Positions 11,343 to 22,610 of a stretch of DNA of 64,000 nt are shown here, piece after piece. Every line of letters starts with the position of its first letter. Positions within the stretch are counted from its first letter, which is position 1. The notes below the pieces were generated by a model, which searched no databases, was not told the DNA's origin, and worked only from the letters and a program-made list of their open reading frames with translations. The stretch is taken from contig JANVFP010000025.1 of assembly GCA_027919835.1 (NCBI GenBank), positions 558,001 to 622,000 on the forward strand. The letters run 5' to 3'. Both the position numbers and the translations under genes were made by a program. The DNA comes from Lentinula raphanica (taxonomy: Eukaryota > Basidiomycota > Agaricomycetes > Agaricales > Omphalotaceae).

Positions 11343-12536
11343 CTACACTTGGATATCCTTCAGCCTATCGATCGTGACCTGCAACACGGAGATGGTGTCA
11401 GAACGCAATGAGAATGCACGGAATAGTGTACTGACCTTTCCCTTTTCAAGTCTAAAATAGACATTGTCTGGTTTGTTATACTCATGTATGATGCCCTCAA
11501 CGTGGGTATTCTTATCGAGGGAGTCCATTCCTTTTCGATACATAGCACCCGCCCTATCTCCGCTGTGTGCCCAAGCCATCCAAATCTCTGCCTCCATAAC
11601 CGGTATACTTGGCGTCCGATTCAACACAACATGAATCTTGTTATCTATGGCCATCTTTGGGTCTTCTATGGCCTCGGCCGTAGTCCGTATGTGCGCTTCA
11701 TCGAAGAATCTGGCGACCACCGATTTCCGCGAATTCAAGGTAGGCTGTGACAGGTACGATGACCGGATCGGAACCAGCTTCGGGCCATCAACATTCACGT
11801 AGTCGGGAGTGTATGTCAATGATAAGAGGGGCTGTGGAATGGATGTCAGAACGCAATGAAGATGCACAAAATATTGTACTGACCTCCGGCCGCACCATAA
11901 GCAGACTCAAATAGACCTCGGTTGGATTGTCGTAGTCACGTATAACGCCCTCAATCTCGACACCCTGGACATTAGCGTCCATCAAGGAATATATAGCATC
12001 GTCTCGAGTTTTCAAACGTTTCCAAGTCACCCAAAACTCTGCCTGCAAAACTCTTTTTCTGCTTTCCGAGATCAAAACAACATGTATCTTGTCATCTTTG
12101 TCCAACTCCGGCATTCCAACGGGTTTGGCAACCCGTAATCCTACTCTCTCGAAGAACATGTCGGCCAACCGACCTTTCACTTTATCAGGAGGCTGTGGAT
12201 CTTTTGGAGTCGCAACAAGGCCCCGATAGTCGAGGGTATATGTCGATGATGAGAGCTCGAAGGGAATTTCGCCCCAGATTTTTGTTCTCCCCGACGCATC
12301 TACAGAACTTTCGGTGCCGGATCGAGCCTATAATGAGATAAAGTCAAAAGACTTGAAATAAGATCTAACCGAACATCACTTACCACTTCTCCTCCGCCAG
12401 GACCAGCGGGAAGAGGACTAGCGCATGCGAGTGAAAACAGTCCGAGGACAAGAAGGATAGCAGGTCCGTAGGCTTTGAGACGGAAGCCTCGATGGGGACG
12501 ATGGACGCTGGCGCTGAATGCTGAGAAGCCTAACAT
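11343..12536 (-). CDS. secreted two-repeat protein built from duplicated exons
   Basis: Four exons (12384-12536, 11884-12327, 11436-11831, 11343-11378) give 342 residues. The first exon carries a signal peptide (AILLVLGLFSLACASPLP). Exons 2 and 3 encode two versions of one module. Exon 2 has DKIHVVLISESRKRVLQAEF and VEIEGVIRDYDNPTEVYLSL; exon 3 has DNKIHVVLNR...MEAEIWMAW and HVEGIIHEYNKPDNVYFRLE. Each module opens with a Tyr-Thr-Leu/Pro-Asp-Tyr segment. The introns after exons 2 and 3 are also alike, so exon and intron were duplicated together. The last exon adds VTIDRLKDIQV. All phases are zero, which permits exon duplication without frame loss. I do not recognise the family. Confidence 0.75.
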
Positions 12537-13105
12537 CTTCGGAATAGTGTTTTCTTTTTGTGTGTGTTGTAAAAATTGTCGAAAGTTCGAAAGTCGCGTC
12601 TTTGACCAGCAAAGGATTTATGAACGTCGAAGTGGGCTACACCAGGTGCTTGAGGGGAGAAACGAGGATCGAGTGTGGTATATAACTCACGGGGGAGCAC
12701 TGCAAATGCCAAATACGATCCCACTAAGATCCGCTCTGGTCGCGACCTATAGTACGGGGTACCACTGCATGCAAGTTTCCTCGAGATAATCATCTGCGTG
12801 GAATCTGCTCGGATAAACTCCTGTAGTCTTCGGGTCATCAACGTAGCCCGGTGGGGCCTGGTGGGGCCCAACATAGCCATCACTTGCTTGTGTCAGAGAA
12901 GAACCCTGCCTGATGAAAAGAGCATATGTTGTGCTGCCTTGCAGGTAGTACATAAGAACGAAGTCATCGAAGAAAGGAGGTACTTATTAGTAACTATGGA
13001 ATGAAGGCCGAACGAACAACGAAGACCGTTCGAAGAGGGTGAGCGTGCAGACTGTGCAGTGAGAGAGACATGTTGTGATCAGGTTGTGATGTTGATGAGG
13101 GCCGG

Positions 13106-13201
13106 AAGCTCAAGCGACAGAAAGCTCAAGCGACAGAAAGCTCAAGCGACAGAAAGCTCAAGCGACAGAAAGCTCAAGCGACAGAAAGTTCAAGCGGCAA
13201 G
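13106..13201. repeat. 16-bp minisatellite, six units
   Basis: Six head-to-tail units of AAGCTCAAGCGACAGA; the first five are identical and the last is diverged. Purine-rich, AAGCGACAGA-like sequence continues for about 100 bp to the right. Confidence 0.9.
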
Positions 13202-13499
13202 ATGAGAAGACTTAGAAGAGCTTAGAGATGAGAAGATGCAAGCGACGGATGAGAAGACGCAAAGTTGAGGCTTGCAAGCGACAGAGGGAGGTGCAATGTG
13301 CATTGAATGAGCGATATCGCTTAGAGCAAGGAGATCTGAAGATGGAGAGGGAAAAACAGGTGCGAAAGATGGAAGAGAAACACCGAAGATTCAAGGGAAT
13401 TTTGCACCGCCGTTAAGCTGAATGACCATTGCAAACAAGGTGATATTTTTCGGTCAGTTCTAGTCTGTCCCTGGTCTATATCACCTTGCAAGTTGCAAG

Positions 13500-14570
13500 T
13501 CAAGTCCTGAAACCCGAGCTCCTTTCATCCAACCATGACACTGACAGGTCACAAAGTGGTCCTTCGAATCGAAGCTGGGCAACGAGCGGACGCCGCAAGA
13601 CGCCGCATGGAAGTTCTTCAGCGGAATTGACGAGGAACAGTAATCCCTACAACTCGAGTTGCATATGGTCTGTATCATGATAGCGGGAAGGCGTGTGGTA
13701 TTAGGTGGTATTGTGTGGTTAATAGCTCGTAGATTATACTGTTCTCATATCTCTGATCGCTTGACTATAAAGTATGAGGTAGTTTCAGTTGGGAGCCTGA
13801 AGGGAGTGTTTGAGAATGTACCTGTGTTGCCTCGTACAATGACTGGGTCCATTTCAGTTTTTCGAGCTCGAGATAACTTACTATCTGCGTGGATTCTGCT
13901 TGGATAAAAGTTGCAAGGTCCTGCAAACCGAGGCTCCTTTCAACCACGACACTGACAGAGTTGTCCTTTGAATCGAAGCTGAGCAACTCGGAGCGGACGC
14001 CGCGTGGAAGTTCTTCAACTGAATTGACGAGGAAGAGTGATCCCTACAACTCGATATGGATATGGTCCGTATCATGATACCGGGAACTTTGCGTGTGGTA
14101 TTGTGTGGTTAATCGCTCATATAGATTATCGTCTGAGTCATAGCCTCTTGAGCCCATTGCCAGCCATTGCCTTGGCTTACGGCTTGAGATGATTAACAGG
14201 AATACTTCGGCTGGGGTGAGTTCAGGACTGTTCAGGAATCAAGTCAGGGCAGAACTTGAAGAGATGGAAGTAATATTCACCAGTGGTAAGAAACAGGTCA
14301 CAGCGCTGCTATCACCTTGCGCAAGGCAAGTCCCGGTGAAAACCGAGCTCCTTTCATCCAATCACTGTGCCATTGATAGAGTCGTCCTTCGAACAGAATC
14401 GGATTAGAGCTGAGCAATGAACGGATGCCGCGTGGAGGTTCTTCAGCTGAATTGACAAGGAATGGCAGTGATCCCTACAACTCGAGATGCATATGGTCCG
14501 TATCATCATGATACCAGGAAGGCGTGTGGTATTGTGTGGTTAATAGCTCATAGTAGAGTATACTGTACCC
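13500..14570. repeat. triplicated ~230-bp segment at ~415-bp spacing
   Basis: Copies lie at about 13500-13745, 13905-14130 and 14320-14570. Shared landmarks are GAGCTCCTTTCATCCAA or a variant, GGAAGTTCTTCAGCGGAATT or a variant, GATCCCTACAACTCGA, CATATGGTCCGTATCATGAT and GTGTGGTATTGTGTGGTTAA. On the minus strand the copies share an open stretch (LFLVNS(V/A)EELP) that is broken in copies 1 and 3. Another short related piece lies near 12780-12830. Confidence 0.7.
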
Positions 14571-14943
14571 ACTACTAGTAGTAGCCTCTCGAGCTGTGTC
14601 TTGATCATTATCCATCATCCATCGCAGACGAGGTGGGAGCTCTTTGGAGTCGATTGGTTTCCCTCGTTCTGGAAAAAAGTTTCTTCTGGAAGCGACAAGA
14701 AACGATTCAGCAATGCCTTAAGCGTATCATCTTGAGACGATTCACGGAACAGTAAGTTGGCGGCATGGATGAGTTCAGGTCAGGGCAAAACTCAAAGAGA
14801 CGAAAGGAACATTCACCAAAGCTAAGAAACACTGTAGCCCGGTGGCACTACAGGCCTGACTAGACTTGGGGAGACCGCAAGAATACCTATCGTTGTGCTA
14901 TGCTGAAGCCGTACAAAAAGAATACTCAGTCGTACAAGGGTAT

Positions 14944-15016
14944 GGCCAACGTGGGGATCGAACCCAAGACCTTCGCGTTATTAGCACGACGCTCTAACCA
15001 ACTGAGCTAGTCGGCC
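14944..15016 (-). tRNA. tRNA-Ile (anticodon AAT)
   Basis: 73 nt, no intron. The acceptor stem GGCCGAC/GTTGGCC pairs with one G-U. The D arm is GCTCAGTTGGTTAGAGC and the anticodon loop is CTAATAA. The T loop is TTCGATC, with A box and B box matching the internal promoter. The base of the T stem has a U-C mismatch (TTGGG against CCCAC). No CCA is encoded beyond one C/A. The sequence otherwise matches eukaryotic tRNA-Ile(AAU). Confidence 0.95.
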
Positions 15017-15114
15017 ATGAAAGACGGAGGATTATGACGATGATATCCTTACATACTGGATGGTTTGAATAAGCAACCTCGGCAGGCAACTTTCTCCCTT
15101 TCTCCAAGACCACC

Positions 15115-17783
15115 ATGTCCAAACGACGCGTCTCATACTTCTACGACCCCGACGTCGGCTCCTACACCTACGGCCTAGGCCACCCCATGAAACCCCACCG
15201 TATCCTCATGGCCCACGAACTCATCTCCTCCTACCCTCCCCATCTCCTCCTCTCCCATCCCTCACTCACCCACCTCCGTCCACCCCGCGCATCCGCACAA
15301 CAAATGACCGCGTTCCACACCGACGAATACGTCCACTTTCTCAGCCGAGTCACACCCGAAACCGTCGATGAGCTCACCGGACGCGGGACACAGTTCCTAG
15401 TCGGAGACGACAACCCCGCATTCGAGGGAGTATGGGAGTTTTGTACGATATCTGCTGGAGGAAGCATCGCTGCTGCCAAACGGATCAACGAAGGACGGTC
15501 GGATATAGCCATCAACTGGGCCGGAGGTCTCCATCACGCGAAAAAACGGGAAGCCTCAGGATTCTGCTACATCAACGACATCGTCCTCGCCATCCTTGAC
15601 CTCCTCCGGGTTTTTCCGAGAGTGTTGTATGTGGATATCGACTGTCATCACGGCGACGGCGTCGAAGAGGCGTTTTACACCACCGATCGCGTCATGACCT
15701 GTAGTTTTCACAAGTACGGCGAGTATTTTCCTGGTACGGGCACGCAGGAGGATAGAGGGAGAGGTAAAGGCCGGGGATATGCGCTTAACGTGCCGTTGAA
15801 AGACGGGATGAGCGACGAGACGTTCAAGAGCGTCTTTGACCCCGTCATGGACCGCATACTCGCTGTCTTCCGACCTGCAGCGATCATCCTGCAATGTGGC
15901 GCCGATTCGCTCAGTGGTGACAAGCTGGGGTGTTTCAATCTCACCATGCAAGGTCATGCACATTGTACATCTTTCCTGCGAAAGTTCAACATCCCGCTCA
16001 TTCTACTCGGTGGCGGAGGCTACACTGTCAAAAACGTCGCGAGAGCATGGTGCTACGAAACAGGATGCGCGTTGGGTGTCCAACACGAACTCGTACCGGA
16101 ATCAGAAGAGGGCGGGATGATGCCCTGGAACGAGTACTTTGAATGGTTCGGACCGCGCTATAGACTCGAGGTCGTGAAGAACAACATGGAAGACGTGAAC
16201 CTCCGGATAGCAGATCCCCAAGAGTCGGACGAAATCATAGGTCAGGATAATCCTCCTCCAGGAACGACACCTCGGGTCCCTATCCCTATCCCTCGTGATA
16301 CTGGCAGAACCTGGAAGCAGACTGAGATCGACCGCGTTCGAGAACGGGCGTTGCAGCAGATCAAGGAGCTGGAAGGACGGATTGGGGCACCGAGTGTGCA
16401 GATGATGGATGTGCCGAGGGAGAGTGTGGCTGAGCATGTGGGGTTCTTTAATAAGACTGCACAGGGAAAGGTGAAAGAGAGGGAGTGGAAGGATGAGTTG
16501 GATGCGAAGTTGGCTCGTGAGTATTCTTGTGTTGATTCACCCGTGCATACCTCTTCCCCATCTCCTCTATACCACTCATACCACAAACACTAACCGTTCC
16601 TCTTCCAGAACACTCCCGATACGTGTATCACCTCCAAACCCACTCATCCTCCTACAACCGCCACCACCACCGACACCCATCCCCATCTTCGTCCCAGTCC
16701 TCACCATCGACCTCGGACGACGACCGGGATGGATCCGAGGACGAAAACGAACATGACTATGATTCGGATAACTCCCATAACTCGCGTAACTCGAATTATT
16801 CTTCCGCCTTACGATCTACGAGGTCTACGAGGTCACAGGCGCGGGGGCATAGTACGAATCATGCTCATAGTACTAACAACAACAAAGGAGGGACCTCTCG
16901 GCGGTCACACCCTCACTCTCCTGCCCCTCCTCCTCATCGTTCATCAAGTTCTTGGTCTGCGGCTCGCAAACGAATGTCGATGATTACTAATATGGTTTTT
17001 GAAGTCCCGTTGTGCGCTGGGGACACGATCACTACTACTGCTGCTGCTGCTACCGCTAATGGTTACGGTACGACGGCAGAACAGTATGTTGGGAGTAGAG
17101 ATGGGAAACAGGGACGGAGACGGTTTTTCTTTGATACCGGGGTTGATCTGGGGCTGGGACTGGGGGGACTGGGGACGACGATGAACTTGGGGTGAGTCTC
17201 CGGAGTCTGTTTTTTTTCTCTTTTCGATCGTTCTCTACTCTTCTTCATTATCATCATCATCTTCTTCTTCATCTTCTCCTCCTTCTTCTTCTTCTTCTTC
17301 AACAACAACAACAACAACTTGTTCAAGACCATCAGCTGATCCCTTCTCCTTTCCTTTTACTCCAGTGGACTCCAAACACACGGTATCAACGGCATCGACA
17401 CCCTCCCGTCTTCGCGTGGTGCGTCTCCCTTCCCCGCTGGGGGTAGTGTCTCCGGGAGATCTACTCGCTCGGTTCGAGAAACTCGAGAGGCTACAGAGGA
17501 TATAGGTGATGCAGGGGATGCAGGGGATGCACCCGACGCACCCGACGCACCCGACGCAGCAGACGAAGACACGGTCATGATGGACATGGACTCGCGAGGG
17601 GGGACGCCCAGAGCGATGTCAACAGAGATTTCGTCGAGGATAAGCAATGCCGTTACGCTTAATGGTCATAGAGGGAGGAGCGCGTTGGAGGAAGAGGTAG
17701 AGATAGAGGGAGAGGGAGAGGGAGATGGAGATGGAGATGAGTCTGGTGAGCTTGGGATGATGGGGATGGATGTGAGTCGATGA
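15115..17783 (+). CDS. RPD3: class I histone deacetylase (Rpd3 type) with long C-terminal tail
   Basis: Three exons (15115-16516, 16609-17191, 17366-17783) give 800 residues. The deacetylase domain fills about residues 5-400. It keeps the catalytic His pair (H140, H141 in GGLHHAKKREASGFCYIND), the zinc ligands D176 and H178 (DIDCHHGDG) and D264 (CGADSLSGD), and the transition-state Tyr303 (GGGGYTVKNVARAW). After PRESVAEH and KLAQHSRYVYHLQ comes a tail of over 300 residues. It is rich in Ser, His, Asp and Asn, with DAGDAGDAPDAPDAPDAAD and EGEGEGDGDGDE runs. The tail is joined through a 174-nt intron with CTT and CAA repeats. The protein should remove acetyl groups from histone lysines in Sin3-type repressor complexes. 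Assignment to Rpd3 rather than Hos2 rests on EYFEWFGPRYRLEV and the post-domain motif. Confidence 0.93.
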
Positions 17784-18884
17784 AGAGGTCGTGGGGCTTT
17801 CTGTGGTGGTTGTGGTGTTTTGAGTGAGATTTGGGATTGGGTGTAGGGTGTAGGGTGTAGGGAATAGGGAATAGTGAAGACTCGAAGGGATGTTGAGTAT
17901 CTTTATTGACTCGAATGACCATATTTTCGCTGATTTCTTGAGGGAGTGGGTGTCTTTGGCTTCGAGAATGCCCGTTAGCGTTTGTTGGTGATGTTCAATC
18001 GCGGAAAAACACGACCATTCACGGCTCAGCATGAGGAACTCACTTGTCTTTGATTTTCAGGTGTACAAAGTATCAACCACATCGAATTCTTATCATCCGC
18101 CATGAAGACCATGAAAACACGTCTTAGTGATCACGATTCATTTCAGATATGTGAAGATAAAACCATCAGCATTCGATTACGGGAGTCAACCTTCTCAGCA
18201 AAGTCATACCCTCTACGTGCTCGCAGGACTAGCTGTCGTTGAACCATCATCTGGGTCGAGCTAGTCACTTTGCGACATCTACACATCTGCTTGAACCTTC
18301 AAAGCTTCGAGACAGGTGATTTTCTATGGATAGACCGCAACATCTCTCACCAGCTCTCACCTCTCTCATCTCTCACATCTCACCCAGAAGCCTCGAGCTG
18401 CTTCCCGGTCCAGCGTTCTACACTGATACCCGGAGAGGAGAGTTGCTCGGTGATTCTCATGGCATTGGATCGTTTATGGGGCATAGGACCTATGAGGTGC
18501 GTATCTGAGTTTCAACTTCCAGATGTTAGACTAGGATTTTGATCGTGCAGTCCTTCCAGAATCAATGATTCGAAACGATAATCATAATCATCGGACCCCT
18601 CGGACCCACAGATTGTCAGATTCGGTACAAATGGATTGGGAAACATCAAGAAACCCAACATCAAAATGTATCATCATCTCACGAGGCAGGCTGAACTATC
18701 ATTATGATTCTGAAGGGCCACAGCCTTGAAGTGTTTTGATACCTCGTGCTTATCCAGGCTTATCCCCTTTGTCACCTTGTCTTTCATCATCATCATCCTT
18801 GCGTCGGATTGCTTACCCTTTGACTTTTGTTCTGTTCTGGTCTTCCCCAGCCCTATCCGCGAAGGTTTACGACGTTAGATAGCC
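17784..18884. other. intergenic
   Basis: About 1.1 kb between the deacetylase and the kinase-like gene. It contains three TGTAGGG-like heptamers near 17843 and a weak exon-like stretch near 18330-18500 that I could not extend into a gene. Confidence 0.5.
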
Positions 18885-20159
18885 ATGTCGACACATGCAA
18901 GCGGGAGTGAGACGAGTGCCGATGGTACTAACACCCAATCAGAGGCTTCAGGCGCAGATAAAGTGAACGACGGTAAGCAATAACTCATGTCCGAATCGAA
19001 GACTCGAACGCAATCAGCTGAAATACATCCCTGATTTCCACTCCACGTAGGTCAACCCTCATTGAAGTGGGTCAGAGGAGAGCTCATCGGGCGTTCCGGA
19101 CGAATCTCTGTCTACCTCGCGCTCAATACGAACACGAGCGAATTCATAATCGCGAAGCAAGTTGAGATCGCACAGAACACAGTCTCAAGCTCGGCGTTGC
19201 AGCTCCTCAAGCGGGAGAGCGAGACTCTGAAGGACCTTGAGCATCCAAATATCATTCAATATCTGGGCTTTGAAATAACTCCTACGATGTCGAGCCTGTT
19301 CGTGCCTGCTAACCACGAATTGACCTTGTTCGTTTCGGATCTGATGTTGTTTTCGTGTCACAGTTTCCTCGAATACGTTTCTGGAGGGACGATCGGTGAC
19401 CTGATACTCAAGTCCAACACGTTCTCTGAGAACGTCATCAAATCTTTCACTGCTCAAGTCCTGAGAGGTGTGGAATACCTTCACTCTCAGGGTATATTGC
19501 ATCGGGTTGGCTCAGTCAGCATCGTCGTAATCTTCTCTACTCACATTGATTACAACCAGGATATCACTGCAGACCATGTCCATGTCGATTCCAAGGGAGT
19601 CTGCAAGATTTCTGATTTTGGCAACTCTAAACACATCGCGCCATCGCTCGGCCATAATGCGTCTGTAGGTGACGATGACGAGTCGAATGAGGCTATCAAT
19701 ACTAAAAGTCAGAACACACAGGCCGATACGATAGAGAAGGTATACAATACCACGGCGATTGATATTTGGAGTGTAGGCTGTCTCGCATTGCAAATGTGGG
19801 CTGGAGAGAGATTATGGAACGTGGACGAGACTGGGCTTTTTGGAGTGATGTTCAAGGTCGGTGAAATACATTCTACGTCTCAACCGGTATAATAATGAAT
19901 TATATGTTCGACTACCAGCTATTGGCTTCGAAAGCTCCTCCTCCACTTCCTGAACGTTGTATGCTATCCGGACCAGCTGAAGATTTTCGGAAGAAATGTT
20001 TCATTATGTGAGTTTTCTCTTTAGATGATCCTGGTTGAGTATACTCTGAAGATTCAATCACCTAGCAATCTGGATGAAAGTCCTAGTGCGACTGTTTTAT
20101 TGACGCATGAGTATCTAGAACTACCAGTTGATTGGGAGTTCAATGGTGTAACAGTTTGA
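18885..20159 (+). CDS. MAPKKK-like predicted pseudokinase
   Basis: Six exons (18885-18972, 19051-19297, 19364-19505, 19560-19856, 19919-20007, 20066-20159) give 318 residues. The fold follows MAP kinase kinase kinases of the Ste11/Bck1 group: WVRGELIG, ATP-site Lys65 in FIIAKQVEI, DLEHPNIIQYLGFE, FLEYVSGGTIGDLI, GVEYLHSQGILHRD, KISDFGNSK, DIWSVGCLALQMWAGER and AEDFRKKCFI. The catalytic loop reads HRDITADH instead of HRDLKxxN, so the catalytic Lys is Thr162 and the Asn is His165. The glycine loop is GRSGRISV. The activation segment has no APE motif. The C lobe is short. No frameshift is needed. It is best read as an expressed pseudokinase or a decaying paralogue. Confidence 0.8.
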
Positions 20160-20620
20160 TCTTCTATTGGCAACCTAACCTAATATCAGAAACTCAAATT
20201 CGAGATGTATACTATGTTCAGCTTTCCAGACTCAAAACGGCCGACCTTTGACCAGGATCCGGTTGTGATTGAGGCCAACTACTATGTGCTGTAGCCTGGG
20301 ATCAGATGGCCACGCATCGTCAATTGCACTTGCATAACCTTGCAGAACTAGGTATTCTCAGGAGCTCCTACGAAGGCTCAATAACAATGGGTGCAGTGTC
20401 GAGTTTCGCCCGGCGGGCTAAGTAGCTGAGTCTCAAGATAAGGAATCGATACGCCTGGGATAAGCTGGAATAAGCCATCCGTACGAGTCCGTACGTCTCC
20501 CCTGCGCGCCCCTATCCGCACGAGTTGTTATGTAATCATTGCAATTTTTGGAGACCAAGATAAGTGTTTCACTGTGGTTGTGTCTTGCTCACTGACAGTG
20601 AATTCACTCTTCCTTCAATC
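20160..20620. other. intergenic
   Basis: Spacer between two rightward genes, presumably the F-box gene promoter. Nothing specific recognised. Confidence 0.4.
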
Positions 20621-21886
20621 ATGCTTGAAGAGGTTTTGAGCCAGCTAATTGCTCGCTGCCGCCAAAATTCGGACATCCCTATTTCGCCTAGCGAAAGGTC
20701 ACACTTACAGACTCGTGTCGAAGACTATCAGCGAGAACTCGGAGAATGTGACAAAGATATCGGGCAGCTTACTACGACACGACGTGCTCAGTTAACAAGA
20801 GCCATCGATTGTCAATCGTCGCTTCTTTCTCCCATTCGACGGCTTCCTATGGAACTCATGTTCATGATATTCAATGCCGCCGTTCAGGACCGTACAATCT
20901 ATTTCAGCGATGACCAGACGCAAGCGCAAACACCTACGGCTCCGAAACTACGCGGTACCATCTTCCCTTTGACTTGGGTTTGCGCTTGGTGGCGAAATCC
21001 TCTGATCGCAGATGGCTCTTTCTGGTACTCGTACCGAATACATTTGAATGATTCGGACTTCATCTCTCACAATCAATCGTTCTTCGTCACTGCATGCCTT
21101 TCGCGCGCTTTCAGATGCACTCTATCCATTAATCTAGCATTGCTCACACACGACGACTACTTCTCCCCGGCGCATAGTAACATCTTGGAGGTGCTCCTAG
21201 CTATTTCAGACAGCTGGGATTCTTTCACAATCAAGCTTGACGGGTCACTAGGCGATATGCGCCAAGTCCGTTCGAGATGTGTGGTGTCATCAGCAGTTCC
21301 TTACCTGCAATATGTAGACGTGGACTTTGGGGAAGTGGATGGTATCAGTGACCTAGACGATTGCTGGGATGCCGTTTTCGGCACGACCTTCGCCGAGTGT
21401 CCCAGACTAGACACACTGCACACAACTCACCTTGGACCTCATGACACTGTCGACCTCTCGCGCTTGACTCAGCTGGTAACCAACACATACGATGGCACAA
21501 TCACATCCTTATTGAAGAGATGCCCCGCCTTAAGGACGTTGACTGTGCGCAACCCCGATTTCGCCACATATGACCCAGACCCGGAAATCACAGATTTACT
21601 GCTTCATATCAATCTCGAGCAGATCCTCATGTCGGTCTGGGATGACGCTGAAGCGAATGGTACTTGGGAGTTTGTCCGGTTCCCAAATCTGAAATCCCTC
21701 GCCATCGTGTCTATCCGCCTCGAGGACGAACCACGAAACGAAGCACACGCAACTTTAGGAAGCTCTTTGGGAGAGTTCAAGTCTATGCTTATGCATTCAA
21801 AGTGCATCCTGAGGGCGGTACACATCGATGACGATCTCAAGGAATGGTTTCTGGATGGACTGTCCACTGATTTGATCAACCGGTGA
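20621..21886 (+). CDS. F-box protein
   Basis: Single exon, 421 residues from the ATG at 20621 (MLEEVLSQLIARCRQ). It begins with a coiled coil (ERSHLQTRVEDYQRELGECD) and then an F-box: LLSPIRRLPMELMFMIFNAA followed by LTWVCAWWRNPLI. Leu-rich segments continue to the C terminus (DLSRLTQLV, LKRCPALRTLTVRNP). This is the usual plan of agaricomycete F-box proteins, which act as substrate adaptors of SCF ubiquitin ligases. The stop at 21884 overlaps a strong donor-like GGTGAGT, but no downstream acceptor gives a longer frame. Pieces of a related gene occur at 31.35-31.56 and 34.44-34.53 kb. Confidence 0.85.
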   Translation: MLEEVLSQLIARCRQNSDIPISPSERSHLQTRVEDYQRELGECDKDIGQLTTTRRAQLTRAIDCQSSLLSPIRRLPMELMFMIFNAAVQDRTIYFSDDQTQAQTPTAPKLRGTIFPLTWVCAWWRNPLIADGSFWYSYRIHLNDSDFISHNQSFFVTACLSRAFRCTLSINLALLTHDDYFSPAHSNILEVLLAISDSWDSFTIKLDGSLGDMRQVRSRCVVSSAVPYLQYVDVDFGEVDGISDLDDCWDAVFGTTFAECPRLDTLHTTHLGPHDTVDLSRLTQLVTNTYDGTITSLLKRCPALRTLTVRNPDFATYDPDPEITDLLLHINLEQILMSVWDDAEANGTWEFVRFPNLKSLAIVSIRLEDEPRNEAHATLGSSLGEFKSMLMHSKCILRAVHIDDDLKEWFLDGLSTDLINR

Positions 21887-22307
21887 GTCACACAACCGCT
21901 TCAAGATGCTCCTACATGGATGTTGATGACAATGGTGAAGGGTATAGGTAATCCGGAAGCTGGCAGACACTCAGTGCACATCCAGCGTGGACTCGAATAC
22001 GAATTCATTTCTTCAAGATAATCTATTTCTGAACTTGCTAATAAGTACATAATTTTGATAATCCACTCTTACTGCTAACAATAATGGGTAACTTCTCTAA
22101 GTTCTCAGAGTACACCAACGGACGATGAAAATCTCAGTCCATAAGGTAAGGTTCGAAGTCCATGTACGGCGATAACATCCTGAGCGAAAGTGATCAACCA
22201 AATTCTGAAGTGGATACTCACTACCAACAAGTGGTGAGGATATTATGAGTGGGCCATCTCCACGCCCTCAGGTCCTTCGCTGAAACAGCTGGTAGTTTTC
22301 TTCTTCA

Positions 22308-22610
22308 AGATATATCAAAGGATTTTCCAGGCGGCGAAGAGAAGTGCCTGTAACCAACTGGAGCTCAACGATTGTATCAGTCTTCCCTTTCGATTTATCA
22401 AGTCACTGTCCGAGAGACCCCTGGTGTCCGCAGCCTATATACCGTGTTAGTTTCGACCTACTAACGCTCTTCGTCCTTGACGAGGTCACCCAGGCTCACA
22501 ATCACATATCAAGATGTTGATCACAGCCAGGTTGCCATCCGAAGCTTCTCGCGCACTCGTTTTCCTAGCCCTAGCACTAGGTACGATTGAAAATTACCTC
22601 TTGAGAACTG
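22308..22610 (+). pseudogene. 5' fragment of the membrane-protein gene at 42.8 kb
   Basis: This stretch matches the minus strand around 42700-42970: same upstream sequence, same TATA-like GCCTATATACC, same start (MLITA...PSEASRALVFLALAL) and first donor GTACGATTG. Homology then stops, directly before the 3' end of the P450 at 22691. It is a truncated duplicate with no downstream exons. Confidence 0.75.

Larger units (their letters stand above)
12537..14943. other. repeat-rich spacer
   Basis: No intact gene. It contains a 16-bp minisatellite and three diverged copies of a segment of about 230 bp, listed separately. Minus-strand exon-like pieces occur, for example NSVEELPRGVRSELLSFDSK followed by IQAESTQI and a GTAAGT donor near 13890. 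They look like remnants of a multi-copy gene. Confidence 0.55.

Noticed and set aside
13106..13201. Regular short repeats resembling a CRISPR array
   Set aside because: There are no spacers. The units are directly adjacent 16-mers, and the genome is eukaryotic.
13228..13416. Short, strongly charged helical frame (MRRCKRRMRRRKVEACKRQ)
   Set aside because: Its composition reflects the purine-rich tail of the minisatellite. No splice partners or homologous copy seen.
17840..17875. TGTAGGG repeats as an interstitial telomere
   Set aside because: Only three imperfect units, and not the TTAGGG expected for most fungi.
18270..18542. Plus-strand open frames between the deacetylase and kinase genes
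   Set aside because: No signature, no splice structure, and low-complexity Ser/Leu/His content.
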